The translations under genes were made by a program, and so were the position numbers. 64,000 nt of DNA from Ruminococcus_C callidus (lineage in GTDB: Bacteria; Bacillota; Clostridia; Oscillospirales; Ruminococcaceae): contig NZ_CP186925.1 of assembly GCF_049562855.1 (NCBI RefSeq), positions 1,736,001 through 1,800,000 on the forward strand, given 5' to 3'. The notes beneath the pieces were generated by a model. It saw only the letters and a program-made list of their open reading frames with translations, did not search any database and was not told where the DNA came from. Shown here in pieces: positions 8,690 through 17,619 of this stretch. Every line of letters starts with the position of its first letter. Positions within the stretch are counted from its first letter, which is position 1.

Positions 8690-9517
8690 ATGTACGGGTA
8701 CATTCGGGCATACAAGCCGGAACTGCGGTTTCGGGAATATGACATTTACCATGGCTGTTACTGCGGACTTTGTGAGGCACTGCATCGGCGGCACGGTACA
8801 GCGGCACGCTGGACGCTAAGCTATGACATGACTTTTCTGATCCTGCTGCTGACCGGTCTGTATGAACCGGAAGAAACCAAGACGGAACAACGCTGTATTG
8901 CACACCCGTTTCACAAGAATCTGCACATACAAAGTGCCGTGACAGACTATGCCGCAGATATGAGCATTCTGCTGTTTCGTGACAAGTGCATGGACGACTG
9001 GAACGACGAGCGAAAGATCTCCCGTCGTGCCGCCGCCGGCATGTCCTCCAGAAGCTACCGGAAAATCCAACAGCAGTATCCGGAAAAGTGCAGCGTTGTC
9101 CGCACACAACTGGAAAAACTGCACGAAATGGAGCAGAATCACGAATCCAATCCGGAAATTCCGGCAGGTTGCTTTGGCACCATGCTGGGCGAATTATTTG
9201 TCTGGAAAGATGACATCTGGGCAGACACGCTCCGGCAGGTGGGATTTTATCTGGGAAAGTTCATCTATCTGCTGGACGCTTATGACGATCTTGAACACGA
9301 CCGAAAAAAACAGTGCTACAACCCTTTTCACCAGACAGACACCACCGAGCCGCAGTTTTCGCAGAACTGCGAGGCTCTGCTGCAAATGATGATGTCTTCC
9401 TGTGCGGCGGCATTTGAACGGCTGCCCATTCTGCACTATGAAGAGATCCTGCGAAATATTTTATATGCCGGTGTCTGGACAAAGTTTTATCAGAAAAAGA
9501 AAGAACAGGAGAAATAA
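8690..9517 (+). CDS. DUF5685-type protein
   Basis: A 275-residue protein without a recognised enzymatic function. It starts MYGYIRAYKPELRFREYDIY, has conserved cysteines in GCYCGLCEAL near residue 25, CMDDW near residue 100 and CFGTMLGE near 165, and an acidic DAYDDLEHD motif near residue 205. The layout matches the DUF5685 family. The DxxDD-like acidic motif in an all-helical protein recalls metal or diphosphate binding in isoprenoid-synthase-like folds, but only by resemblance. It is tightly packed between the zinc-ribbon and DnaJ genes. Confidence 0.65.
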   Translation: MYGYIRAYKPELRFREYDIYHGCYCGLCEALHRRHGTAARWTLSYDMTFLILLLTGLYEPEETKTEQRCIAHPFHKNLHIQSAVTDYAADMSILLFRDKCMDDWNDERKISRRAAAGMSSRSYRKIQQQYPEKCSVVRTQLEKLHEMEQNHESNPEIPAGCFGTMLGELFVWKDDIWADTLRQVGFYLGKFIYLLDAYDDLEHDRKKQCYNPFHQTDTTEPQFSQNCEALLQMMMSSCAAAFERLPILHYEEILRNILYAGVWTKFYQKKKEQEK

Positions 9518-9520
9518 AAC

Positions 9521-10135
9521 ATGGATCCATATGAAGTACTGGGGATTCCCCGCACCGCAACCGATCAGGAAGTGAAAAAGGCTTATCGTGCCCTTAGCCG
9601 GAAATATCACCCCGATGCCAACGTGGACAAACCCAATGCAAAAATGTATGAAGAAAAGTTCAAGCAGATCCAGCAGGCATACCAGACGATCATGGACGAA
9701 CGCCAGCACAAGAACTCCGGCGGATATGGCGACTTCTACAACCGGAACACCTCTGCGGGAGCCGGCGACGAGAACAGCGTTCACTTGCAGGCTGCCGTAA
9801 ACTTCATTCGCAACGGCAGATTTACCGAAGCTGTCCGCGTACTGGAAGGCATCAGCAACCGAAATGCCCAGTGGTACTATGTTTCTGCTGTAGCACATTC
9901 TGGTGCCGGCAACAACGCTATGGCTCTCCAGTATGCCAGAACCGCTGCACAAATGGAACCCAACAATTATGAATATCAGAAACTGGTACAGCAGCTGGAA
10001 TCCCCTGGTTTCTCCTACCAGCAAATGCAGCAGCCTTATATGGGCGGCGGCTTCGATGACAGCGGCTGTGTTCGCTGCTGTGCGGCAAATATTTTGCTGA
10101 ACCTGATTCTGGATTGCTGCTGCAATTGTACCTGA
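9521..10135 (+). CDS. DnaJ-domain protein with Cys-rich C-terminus
   Basis: J-domain at residues 1-70: DPYEVLGIPRTATDQEVKKA, then the HPD tripeptide in KYHPDANVD, which stimulates DnaK ATPase. The middle (about residues 88-165) is helical and TPR-like (AVNFIRNGRFTEAVRVLEGI, SAVAHSGAGNNAMALQYARTA). The protein lacks the Gly/Phe region and zinc fingers of DnaJ itself and ends in an unusual segment with seven cysteines (CVRCC..CCCNC). Start with AGGAG about 8 bases upstream. It is probably a specialised co-chaperone acting with its two operon partners. Confidence 0.8.
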   Translation: MDPYEVLGIPRTATDQEVKKAYRALSRKYHPDANVDKPNAKMYEEKFKQIQQAYQTIMDERQHKNSGGYGDFYNRNTSAGAGDENSVHLQAAVNFIRNGRFTEAVRVLEGISNRNAQWYYVSAVAHSGAGNNAMALQYARTAAQMEPNNYEYQKLVQQLESPGFSYQQMQQPYMGGGFDDSGCVRCCAANILLNLILDCCCNCT

Positions 10136-10243
10136 CACAAAGAAAATGGTCTTATATTTTGGAAGTATTGCACAATATTTTTTCAAAAAACTGTACCATG
10201 TGAGAAAAATCATGGCTTCTCTCGGAATTTTCACGGAAAAGTG

Positions 10244-10272
10244 TTTACTTTTCCCGCGGAATATGGTATGAT
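10244..10272 (+). promoter_or_regulatory. Promoter of the PP2C phosphatase gene
   Basis: TTTACT (10244-10249), 17 bases, TATGAT (10267-10272) preceded by TGG (extended -10). It lies 69 bases before the ATG. Nothing else is recognisable in the 205-base gap after the DnaJ gene. Confidence 0.55.
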
Positions 10273-10340
10273 GACAATTGAGGTCATACCAATTTCAGAA
10301 GCGGCTCCCCCACAGCCGCTTTGAAGAATGAGGAGATTCT

Positions 10341-11285
10341 ATGATGTTTTTCAATCATAAAAATACAGAGCCGGAGCAATCGCGAAGTTCTAATCCATTT
10401 TTCTACTATGGCGGAAATTATCCCGGAGAAACATCAGAACCCTTTTATCATTCCGGAATCAAGAACTACAACCTGCGTGTTTCTGTTGCAACACACATCG
10501 GAAAAGTGCGGGGCAATCATGAGGACAACTTCTATCTGGAAGGGTTGTATATGAACGACATATTCCGGAACGATTTTTCTGCTTCCTATACCATTCATTA
10601 CGCAGACGGCATGAGTTTTGCGGTGTTCGATGGTATGGGCGGAGCAGCGTATGGCGAAGTGGCATCGGAAATTGCGGTGCAGACACTCCGAAAATACGAG
10701 AAAAAGCTGAAACACGCAGACGGGACACGTATGCTGGATCAGCTGGTTTCTTCTTATACCACGGAGGCAAACAACGCCATTTGCGACATGCTCACAGAAA
10801 AGCACTGCCAAACCGGCGGAACTACTTTTTCCATGCTTTATTTTCTGGGAGATGCGGTAAAGTTATATTATCTGGGGGACAGCCGGATCTATCGCTATCA
10901 GACGGATCAGTTGACGCTGCTCACCCGCGACCATACCGTTGCCAACCAAAAAGTAGAAGCTGCGATCTATACAGAAGAAGAAGCCAAGCACAGTCCCGAT
11001 CAGCATCGGCTGACATTGTTCATCGGCTCCGACCGCAAAAAGACGGGGTTAAATGCGGACAGCAGACCCCCCTTGCCGTTGGAAGTCGGCACAAAGTTTG
11101 TGCTGTGCACCGATGGACTGACCAATATGTGTTCGGACGAAGAAATTGCAGAGCTTCTCTCCGAAAATTATTTCAATGAAGCCGCAGTGCTGGTGCAGGC
11201 TGCACTACAGAACGGTGGCGTGGATAATATTACCTGTATCGTGCTGGAAGTGCTTCCGGCAACAGACGACAAGGAAACTGACTGA
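10341..11285 (+). CDS. PP2C-family Ser/Thr protein phosphatase
   Basis: A metal-dependent phosphatase that removes phosphate from Ser/Thr. Motifs in order: GKVRGNHEDNF (residues about 54-64), FAVFDGMGGAAYGE, TGGTTFS, YLGDSRIYRY, LCTDGLTNM and VDNITCIVLEV, giving the metal-binding aspartates. The N-terminal 45 residues are an extra, probably flexible segment. No membrane segment is present. No PASTA kinase is adjacent, so the partner kinase is elsewhere. GAGGAG lies 5 bases before the ATG. A strong bidirectional terminator follows. Confidence 0.88.
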   Translation: MMFFNHKNTEPEQSRSSNPFFYYGGNYPGETSEPFYHSGIKNYNLRVSVATHIGKVRGNHEDNFYLEGLYMNDIFRNDFSASYTIHYADGMSFAVFDGMGGAAYGEVASEIAVQTLRKYEKKLKHADGTRMLDQLVSSYTTEANNAICDMLTEKHCQTGGTTFSMLYFLGDAVKLYYLGDSRIYRYQTDQLTLLTRDHTVANQKVEAAIYTEEEAKHSPDQHRLTLFIGSDRKKTGLNADSRPPLPLEVGTKFVLCTDGLTNMCSDEEIAELLSENYFNEAAVLVQAALQNGGVDNITCIVLEVLPATDDKETD

Positions 11286-11353
11286 TAAACTGAGGTGACA
11301 GCATGTAAAACTGCATGTTGCCTTTATATCCGGTGATAATTGCCATAACAAGC

Positions 11354-11398
11354 AAAACCGGCACAAGATGTTGTGAAAGCATCTTGTGCCGGTTTTTT
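11354..11398. terminator. Bidirectional terminator between the PP2C gene and pyk
   Basis: A perfect 13-base-pair stem (CCGGCACAAGATG at 11358-11370 with its complement at 11380-11392), flanked by AAAA on the left and TTTTTT on the right. It can end both the rightward phosphatase and the leftward pyruvate kinase transcript. Confidence 0.85.
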
Positions 11399-11421
11399 GT
11401 ATCATTTTATGATTTCTGAAA

Positions 11422-12840
11422 TCAGATACGTTCTACCTTCATCATATTGGTGGTATTGGAAACGCCTACCGGTGCACCGGCAGTGATTACTACAATATCC
11501 CCCTTGTTGACCAAATCGGAACGGAGAGCAGCGTGAATCGATGCATCAAACAGCGAGTCGGTATTGGAAACTTCATCGACCAGCATCGGATAAACGCCCC
11601 AGCTCAAGTTCATCTGCCGGCGTACCCGTTCGCTTACCGTACAGCTGATGATCGGGCAGCACGGACGATACTTGGAAATTTCTCTAGCAGTGACACCGGA
11701 CATGGTTACTGTCAGAATGGCAGCTGCGTCCAGATCGTGTGCTGTGGTAACTGTCGCGTGGGCAATCGCATTGGCAATGTCCGCGTTCTTTTTGGTACGG
11801 CTTGCAGAATGCATGCCCTTATAGTCAATATCGTCTTCGGTGGTACGTGCAATCAGATCCATGGTGCGGACAACCTCTACCGGAAAGGCACCGGCAGCGG
11901 TTTCGCCGGAAAGCATGATCGCACTGGTACCGTCATAGATCGCGTTGGCAACGTCTGTGATCTCGGCACGGGTCGGACGCGGATTGGTAATCATAGATTC
12001 CAGCATCTGGGTTGCAGTGATGACCTGCTTGCCCGCCTGATAGCCCTTACGAATCAGCTGCTTCTGGACAGACGGAATCTGCTCAAAGGGGATTTCTACG
12101 CCCAGATCGCCGCGGGCAACCATGATGCCGTCAGAGGCTTCCAGAATCTCGTCGATATTCCGAACGCCTTCCACATTTTCGATTTTGGCAATGATGCGGA
12201 CATCAAACCAGCCCAGACTCTGGGTATACTTCCGCAGATAGTCAATATCCGCAGAAGTCCGCACGAAGCTGGCAGCGATAAAGTCAAATCCCATTTTCGC
12301 TGCGAATTCCAAGTCGTTTTTATCGCTTTCACTGAGGTATGGCATAGACAGCTGTACCCCCGGCACGTTGATTCCCTTATTGTTCGAAAGAACACCACCG
12401 TGAATGACATGGCAGACAATTGTAGTGACAGTCACCTTTTCCACAACCATTTCAATTACGCCGTCATTCACCAGAATGTGCACGCCCGGCTTGACATCAC
12501 GGGGCAGGTTCTTGAAAGAAATGCTGCCTACCTTATCATCACAGAGAACATCATCAGTAGTCAGTGTGTAGGTGTCGCCGGTTTCAATGGTGACTGGCTT
12601 ATCATCTACAAATTTGCCCAGCCGAATCTCCGGTCCTCTGGTGTCCATCAGTGTGGCAATAGGCAGACCCAGTTCTTCCCGCAGGCGGGAGATCTGCTCA
12701 AACCGTTTTTCGTGTGTGGCGTGGTCGCCGTGGGAAAAGTTAAAACGAGCGACGTTCATGCCCGAAAGCATAACTTGCCGCATAACGGAATCGTCATCTG
12801 TCGCCGGTCCGATCGTACAAACAATCTTTGTCTTTCTCAT
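11422..12840 (-). CDS. pyk: Pyruvate kinase
   Basis: Catalyses the last ATP-forming step of glycolysis, PEP + ADP to pyruvate + ATP. The 472-residue protein begins MRKTKIVCTIGPATDDD and has the family signatures NVARFNFSHGDH, DTRGPEIRLGK, ISAKIENVEGV-like IIAKIENVEGVRN, MVARGDLGVE and ATQMLESMI. It lacks the extra C-terminal PEP-utiliser domain found in Bacillus enzymes. The ATG at 12840 is favoured because AAAGGA precedes it by about 14 bases; an ATG at 12855 would overlap that site. A promoter lies at 12898-12926. Confidence 0.95.
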   Translation of the reverse strand: MRKTKIVCTIGPATDDDSVMRQVMLSGMNVARFNFSHGDHATHEKRFEQISRLREELGLPIATLMDTRGPEIRLGKFVDDKPVTIETGDTYTLTTDDVLCDDKVGSISFKNLPRDVKPGVHILVNDGVIEMVVEKVTVTTIVCHVIHGGVLSNNKGINVPGVQLSMPYLSESDKNDLEFAAKMGFDFIAASFVRTSADIDYLRKYTQSLGWFDVRIIAKIENVEGVRNIDEILEASDGIMVARGDLGVEIPFEQIPSVQKQLIRKGYQAGKQVITATQMLESMITNPRPTRAEITDVANAIYDGTSAIMLSGETAAGAFPVEVVRTMDLIARTTEDDIDYKGMHSASRTKKNADIANAIAHATVTTAHDLDAAAILTVTMSGVTAREISKYRPCCPIISCTVSERVRRQMNLSWGVYPMLVDEVSNTDSLFDASIHAALRSDLVNKGDIVVITAGAPVGVSNTTNMMKVERI

Positions 12841-12897
12841 AAGTAATTCACGCATCCTTTTGGTTGTATAGATTCTTTCATATGCTTATCTTTTATT

Positions 12898-12926
12898 AGT
12901 ATACCACAAAACACAGAAAATGAAAA
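12898..12926 (-). promoter_or_regulatory. Sigma-A promoter of pyk
   Basis: On the minus strand TTTTCA (12921-12926), 17 bases, TATACT (12898-12903) with TGG before the -10. It is about 60 bases before the start codon. Confidence 0.6.
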
Positions 12927-13001
12927 GTTAATTTTACGAAAAGTATTTTACTTTTTTCTTTTCTGAGATAAGCATTCTCTGAAATTTCTTTGATTATCAA
13001 A

Positions 13002-13811
13002 TCAGCTGTAGGATTCGTCCAAAAATGCCTCGAGATTTTCGGAAAGAATTGCACGATTTTCCGAATCCGAAAGTTCCAATGCAAAAAAGCGTTCCAGTTC
13101 CTTTCTATAATCCCACATGGGGTAGTCTACGCCAAAGAAGCAGTTCTCTGCCCCGAAGTGGGACAGCAGCTTTCGAATCTCCTCCGGCGGCAAAAACGGC
13201 AGGCTGCTGCTGGTATCGAACCGCAGCCGTTCATCCGGCTGTAAAATGGCGTTTGCCTCTTTCCACTGCCCCCAGCCGCCGAAATGTGCTGCAATGATCC
13301 GCAATTTCGGGAACTGCCGCAAAATCATTGCCAGACGGTACGGGTGGGAAAAGTCGGACTTGGCATCACCCATATGCATCAGGATCGGCAAACCGGAGCT
13401 CTGGATCATTTCGTACATAGGATATGCCCGCGGATCATCAATGGGAAAATTCTGAAAATCCGGATGCAGCTTGACACCGCGAAGCTGTAGGGATCGCAGC
13501 TGCTGAAAATCTGCCTCCACGTTTTCCGCATAAGGGTGCAGCGTTCCGAAAGCAGTGCACATGGGGTATGCCGCCGCACAAGATGCCAGAAAGCTGTTGA
13601 TCGAGTGTACCTGTGTCACGGTAGTTGCCGGAGAGCAGACCAGAAAATGATCGATACCAGCAGCCGTGCCATTCTCTAACATTTCTGCCACTCTGCCATG
13701 GTACTGCATCGGCAGATCATAAAAATGAGAAATCCCCTCTGTTGCCTTTTCCGCGATCTTGTCCGGAAACACATGGGCATGAGCATCTGTGATACGATAA
13801 CCGTTTTTCAA
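13002..13811 (-). CDS. Amidohydrolase-family TIM-barrel enzyme
   Basis: A 269-residue metal hydrolase or decarboxylase of the amidohydrolase-2 (ACMSD-like) group. It shows HAHVF (the HxH metal ligands) near residue 11, KLHPDF near 135, HMGD near 170, AAHFGGWG near 198 and an FGVDYPMWD aspartate near 243. Substrate unknown. It starts with TTG: GGAGG lies 8 bases upstream inside the last codons of pcrA, with only three bases between stop and start, so translation is coupled to pcrA. Confidence 0.75.
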   Translation of the reverse strand: MKNGYRITDAHAHVFPDKIAEKATEGISHFYDLPMQYHGRVAEMLENGTAAGIDHFLVCSPATTVTQVHSINSFLASCAAAYPMCTAFGTLHPYAENVEADFQQLRSLQLRGVKLHPDFQNFPIDDPRAYPMYEMIQSSGLPILMHMGDAKSDFSHPYRLAMILRQFPKLRIIAAHFGGWGQWKEANAILQPDERLRFDTSSSLPFLPPEEIRKLLSHFGAENCFFGVDYPMWDYRKELERFFALELSDSENRAILSENLEAFLDESYS

Positions 13812-13814
13812 GAA

Positions 13815-16181
13815 TCATTCCTCCAGCTTTTTGATTTTTGGGTGGCTTGCCATTAACCGTTTGGTGCCGACCTGATCGAATCCGACTTCCAGCATTGCAT
13901 CATTTGCCATTTTGGTAATTGAAAGCACGGTGCCGTCGCCGAAAACCGCATGTCTTACCCGTTCACCTACGTGAAATTCCTTGGGCTGTGCCTGATACAC
14001 CCGTTTCTTGGACGCAGCCATTTGCTGCTGCAACAAAGAAATAGATTGCACAGACTCCGCATTGCCTGCCGGAATCCCCCGCTTGGACTGCCGCCGGGAA
14101 GTTTTTTCTTCCAGCAGTGACTTGTCGATTTCTTCCAGAAACTGCGAGGGTGGATTTCGCATGGTCATACCAAACAGCATACGGCTGGCAGCAGTAGTCA
14201 GCGTCAGCTTCTCCTTGGCACGGGTCAGTGCTACATAAGCCAGACGGCGTTCCTCCTCCAGATCCTGCGGTGTGCTCAGGCTGCGATTTCCGGGGAAAAC
14301 ACCCTGCTCCATACCCACCAGAAAAACATTCCGGAATTCCAGACCCTTGGCGGAATGCACTGTCATCAGCATCACCGTATCCTGATCCGGTTCGTATTTG
14401 TCCACGTCCGTGTACAGAGAAATTTCTTCCAGAAATCCGCCGAGAGAAGCTTCTTCAGCTTCGTTCTGGTAGGTCAGGATCGAGGTTTTCAATTCCTCAA
14501 TGTTTTCCAGACGGAACGTGCCCTCCTCACCCATGCTTTCCAGCATGCCATGGTAGCCGGTTTTCTCCAGAATCGTATCCAGAAACTGTTCCAGCGGTTG
14601 TTCCCGTTCTGCGGTGATCAACGTCTCCCAGAGTTCTGCAAACTTTTTCAGTGCCGTTTTTTTCTTGGAAAGTGCCGGATACTGTTCCACATTCTGCAGG
14701 ACCTCCAGCGGAGAAAGGTGCAGATCCTGCGAAATTTGCAGCAGCAGGGCAAGGGTAGCGTTGCCGATTCCCCGCTTAGGCTCGTTGACGATACGTTCAA
14801 ACCGCACACGGTCGTTGGGATTTTCCACGATGCTCATATAGGCGAGAATATCTTTAATTTCCTTGCGGTCATAGAATCGTGTGCCGCCGTAAATGCGATA
14901 CGGGATTCCCTTATGTACCAATGCCCGTTCCAGCATGTTGGACTGGGCGTTCATACGGTACAGAATCGCATGGTCGCTGTACTTTTCGCCAGCTTTCACC
15001 TGTTTCAGAATAGTATCCGAAACATAGGCAGACTCGTCCGATTCGTCTGCTGCTCTGTACCACGTGATCTTCTCCCCCGCTCCGGCATTGGTCCAGAGAT
15101 GCTTGGACTTTCTGCCGGTATTGTTGGCAATCACGCTGTTGGCAGCGTCCAGAATGTTCTGGGTGGAACGATAATTCTGTTCCAGACGAATCACGGTGCA
15201 GTCCGGAAATTCTTCTTCGAATCCGAGAATATTTTCGATCGTCGCTCCGCGGAACCGGTAGATACTCTGGTCATCATCACCCACAACACAAAGGTTTCCG
15301 CTGGCATGAGTCAGCAGCGAAATCAGCTGATACTGAGCATGGTTCGTGTCCTGATACTCGTCCACCAGTACATAGGGAAAACGGTACTGATACTTTGCCA
15401 GTTCCTCCGGAAACCGCCGGAACAGTTCCACAGTCAGGTAAATAATATCGTCAAAATCCAGAGCGTTGGATTCCCGCAAATGCCGCTGGTACGCCGCATA
15501 CAGTCTGGCAACCGTCTGCTTGCGGTAGTCTTCTCCGGCATCTTCCCACATTTCCTCCGGCGAGATCATCGCATCTTTGGCGTTGCTGATCTCCTGTACG
15601 ATACCCCGCGGTGGAAACTGCTTTTCGGAAACATTGCAGTCTGCAAGGCAGCTTTTCATCAGCTTTCGGGAATCGTCCGCATCATAAATGGCAAAGTCAC
15701 TGCCGTATCCCAGCCGTTCGATGCTTCGCCGCAGGATCTGTACACAGGCAGAGTGGAACGTGGAGGCATGCACGGAAGATGCCAGTTCCTCTCCCAGGGT
15801 GCTTGCCAGACGTGCCCGCATTTCTCCGGCAGCCTTATTGGTAAAGGTGATCGCCAGAATGTTCCACGGACGGATCGGGGCAATTGCCAGTATCTCCCGC
15901 AGGCGTTCCACGTCTTCCGGTTCTTTTCCGTCAATGTAGGCTTGCAGCCAGACGGCATCTTCTTCCGGCAGGTAGCCGTCTGCCTGTGCGTAGCCGTCAC
16001 CAAAATAAATCATGTTGACAATTCGGCTGATAATGGCGGTGGTCTTGCCGCTGCCGGCACCGGCGAGCACCAGAACCGGTCCGTTTACGGAAAAAACCGC
16101 CTGCTGCTGTTGTTCATTCAGAGAATGAAAATATTTTCGGAATGCCTGCTGTTTTAATGCAATGCACTCTGCTTCTGTCAT
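13815..16181 (-). CDS. pcrA: ATP-dependent DNA helicase PcrA/UvrD
   Basis: Superfamily 1 helicase for repair and rolling-circle replication. Walker A LAGAGSGKTTAI at about residues 38-50, motif II LVDEYQDTNHAQYQL, motif III VVGDDDQSIYRFRGA, motif V TVHSAKGLEFRNVF, motif VI LAYVALTRAKEKL. The C-terminus has the Tudor-like segment GERVRHAVFGDGTVLSI typical of PcrA that contacts RNA polymerase. The 788-residue length is slightly above the usual 720-740. AAGGAG lies 8 bases before the ATG. Confidence 0.95.
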   Translation of the reverse strand: MTEAECIALKQQAFRKYFHSLNEQQQQAVFSVNGPVLVLAGAGSGKTTAIISRIVNMIYFGDGYAQADGYLPEEDAVWLQAYIDGKEPEDVERLREILAIAPIRPWNILAITFTNKAAGEMRARLASTLGEELASSVHASTFHSACVQILRRSIERLGYGSDFAIYDADDSRKLMKSCLADCNVSEKQFPPRGIVQEISNAKDAMISPEEMWEDAGEDYRKQTVARLYAAYQRHLRESNALDFDDIIYLTVELFRRFPEELAKYQYRFPYVLVDEYQDTNHAQYQLISLLTHASGNLCVVGDDDQSIYRFRGATIENILGFEEEFPDCTVIRLEQNYRSTQNILDAANSVIANNTGRKSKHLWTNAGAGEKITWYRAADESDESAYVSDTILKQVKAGEKYSDHAILYRMNAQSNMLERALVHKGIPYRIYGGTRFYDRKEIKDILAYMSIVENPNDRVRFERIVNEPKRGIGNATLALLLQISQDLHLSPLEVLQNVEQYPALSKKKTALKKFAELWETLITAEREQPLEQFLDTILEKTGYHGMLESMGEEGTFRLENIEELKTSILTYQNEAEEASLGGFLEEISLYTDVDKYEPDQDTVMLMTVHSAKGLEFRNVFLVGMEQGVFPGNRSLSTPQDLEEERRLAYVALTRAKEKLTLTTAASRMLFGMTMRNPPSQFLEEIDKSLLEEKTSRRQSKRGIPAGNAESVQSISLLQQQMAASKKRVYQAQPKEFHVGERVRHAVFGDGTVLSITKMANDAMLEVGFDQVGTKRLMASHPKIKKLEE

Positions 16182-16228
16182 AGCTTTCTCTCCTTACTTT
16201 CGGGATTTCAGATTCGCATATGTGTTTA

Positions 16229-16400
16229 GGCAATACCGCACAAAGAGCGTCTGGCGACTTTGCACGCCATCTGCGTGCAAATTTTCCGTCATATTTCACA
16301 AAAATGCTCGTGAATACATCAAGTATTCACTCCGCTTTTTGTTTCATCTGACGAAAAATTTGACGACGCATCTGTCGCACAATCTTTGTGCGGTATTGCC
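16229..16400. repeat. 172-bp palindromic repeat, copy A1
   Basis: The ends are perfect 17-base inverted repeats, GGCAATACCGCACAAAG and its complement. Inside are further hairpins: TTGCACGC/GCGTGCAA and GTGAATAC/GTATTCAC (16310-16330). It is nearly identical to copy A2 at 17620-17791 (about two changes) and in the same orientation; together they bracket the dockerin gene. It encodes no convincing protein, so it fits a MITE or BIME-like non-autonomous element. It occupies most of the gap upstream of the dockerin gene. Confidence 0.9.
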
Positions 16401-16475
16401 TTTATTATACCATATTTTCTGCGGTTTGAAAAGGTATCCTGAAAATTTTCCTGCAAATCTGCCAGATTTTCTGAA

Positions 16476-16504
16476 TTGACAATTCCCAGAAAACTGGGTA
16501 GGAT
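16476..16504 (+). promoter_or_regulatory. Promoter with palindromic spacer before the dockerin gene
   Basis: TTGACA (16476-16481), 17 bases, TAGGAT (16499-16504). The spacer itself holds an inverted repeat CCCAG-AAAA-CTGGG (16485-16498), placed exactly between -35 and -10, where a repressor would block polymerase. The -10 is imperfect. The gene starts at 16629 after AGGAGG. Confidence 0.55.
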
Positions 16505-16628
16505 AGAAATAGAGCATAGATCGCACTGTACAAAGGGCAATACGGTGTTGCACATGTTCTGAAATCATGCATTGCGGCATATACTGCACTATGCCGTATA
16601 AAACATGACGTAAAAACAGGAGGTCTTT

Positions 16629-17564
16629 ATGCAACGATTTTATCGCCTTTTCGCCGCTGCCCTGACCGCAGCGGTTCTCTTTCCCGGCTGTTCCACGCCG
16701 ACGACTGCGGAGGAATTTGCTTCCGGCGGCAGTGCGGCACAGCCGGCAATTGCCGCCTATGAATCGTGGATGCAGTTTGCTTCGCCGGACACCCACACGC
16801 CGGCAATCGATACAGACGGCTGTCTGAATTACGCCCTCGCCAAAATGAGCGTCCGCTATCACTTGCCGGTTTCCGGCGTGGACCTGCTCTCGGATTCCTA
16901 TACCTATTACACCGCCTTTACCAACCAGCTCCTTTCCGGCAGCGGCACCAAAATGGATCAGGTAGCAGATGCCTATTCGGCATACCTGACCCGAGAAGAA
17001 ACTGTCTGGCTGTCCGGCAGCACGGAAGAACGCATGGAACAGGCATACACAGTCTGTGCAGAAAATAGTTCCAATGCCGGTTGGTGCTGCATTTTGCAAA
17101 TGACGACCGCCTCCGGCAGCGACCACTATGTACTGGCAGATTATGCAGACACCACGCAAAAACGCCTGTATCTGCTGGACTCCGGCTCGTGGTATGTGGA
17201 GTATCTGGGCGATGCAAAGACATTGGAAAAGGGCTACTTCGTCACAGCAGTTCACCCGTTTCAGATACAGAAAATGGCGGGGGATCTGGACGGCGATTTT
17301 CAGCTGACCAGTGCTGATGTGGAATTGCTGATGCAGAACCGCATAGCAGATTCGCTGGTTGCCGATGCCAATTTTGACGGTACTATGGATTCCGCCGATG
17401 CGGTCTATCTGGCACATGTGGTACAGTACACCCATGATTTTCAGATGCAGTGTGCCATGCAAACCAATGTGCCGGTAGCGACTGCCACACGAGAGCCGGC
17501 GACAAAGCAGCCGGTTTCTTCGCCGTGGAACGGGCAGATCTTTCAGAAACAACTAATGCCCTAA
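16629..17564 (+). CDS. Secreted dockerin protein with C39-like cysteine-peptidase fold
   Basis: The 311-residue protein has an export signal with a possible lipobox (LFPGC at residues 17-21). A middle domain has DGCLNYALAKMSVRYH near residue 65, DHYVLADYAD near 165 and LLDSGSW, resembling the Cys-His-Asp layout of C39-like peptidases. Residues about 217-265 are a type I dockerin: two calcium-loop repeats, GDLDGDFQLTSADVELLM and ADANFDGTMDSADAVYLA. Dockerins plug into cohesins of cellulosomal scaffoldins. Flanked by two direct copies of the 172-bp repeat. Peptidase activity is inferred from weak motifs; the dockerin is clear. Confidence 0.75.
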   Translation: MQRFYRLFAAALTAAVLFPGCSTPTTAEEFASGGSAAQPAIAAYESWMQFASPDTHTPAIDTDGCLNYALAKMSVRYHLPVSGVDLLSDSYTYYTAFTNQLLSGSGTKMDQVADAYSAYLTREETVWLSGSTEERMEQAYTVCAENSSNAGWCCILQMTTASGSDHYVLADYADTTQKRLYLLDSGSWYVEYLGDAKTLEKGYFVTAVHPFQIQKMAGDLDGDFQLTSADVELLMQNRIADSLVADANFDGTMDSADAVYLAHVVQYTHDFQMQCAMQTNVPVATATREPATKQPVSSPWNGQIFQKQLMP

Positions 17565-17569
17565 CAAGC

Positions 17570-17607
17570 AAAAGCCTGTCTGCACCTAATGGCACGGACA
17601 GGCTTTT
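17570..17607 (+). terminator. Terminator of the dockerin gene
   Basis: Inverted repeat AAAAGCCTGTC (17570-17580) and GACAGGCTTTT (17597-17607), with a T-rich right arm running into TTCTG. It lies directly after the stop codon and before repeat copy A2. Confidence 0.7.
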
Positions 17608-17619
17608 CTGTTGTCTTTA

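Noticed and set aside
14355..16157. 600-codon rightward frame opposite pcrA
   Set aside because: Shadow of the helicase gene, with no recognisable domain. Similar antisense frames at 5226-6884 and 30654-32036 were dismissed for the same reason.
16162..16479. 105-codon frame running through repeat A1, with a near-identical frame in copy A2
   Set aside because: Similarity comes from the DNA repeat itself. There is no ribosome site and the interior is palindromic, so it is not a gene.
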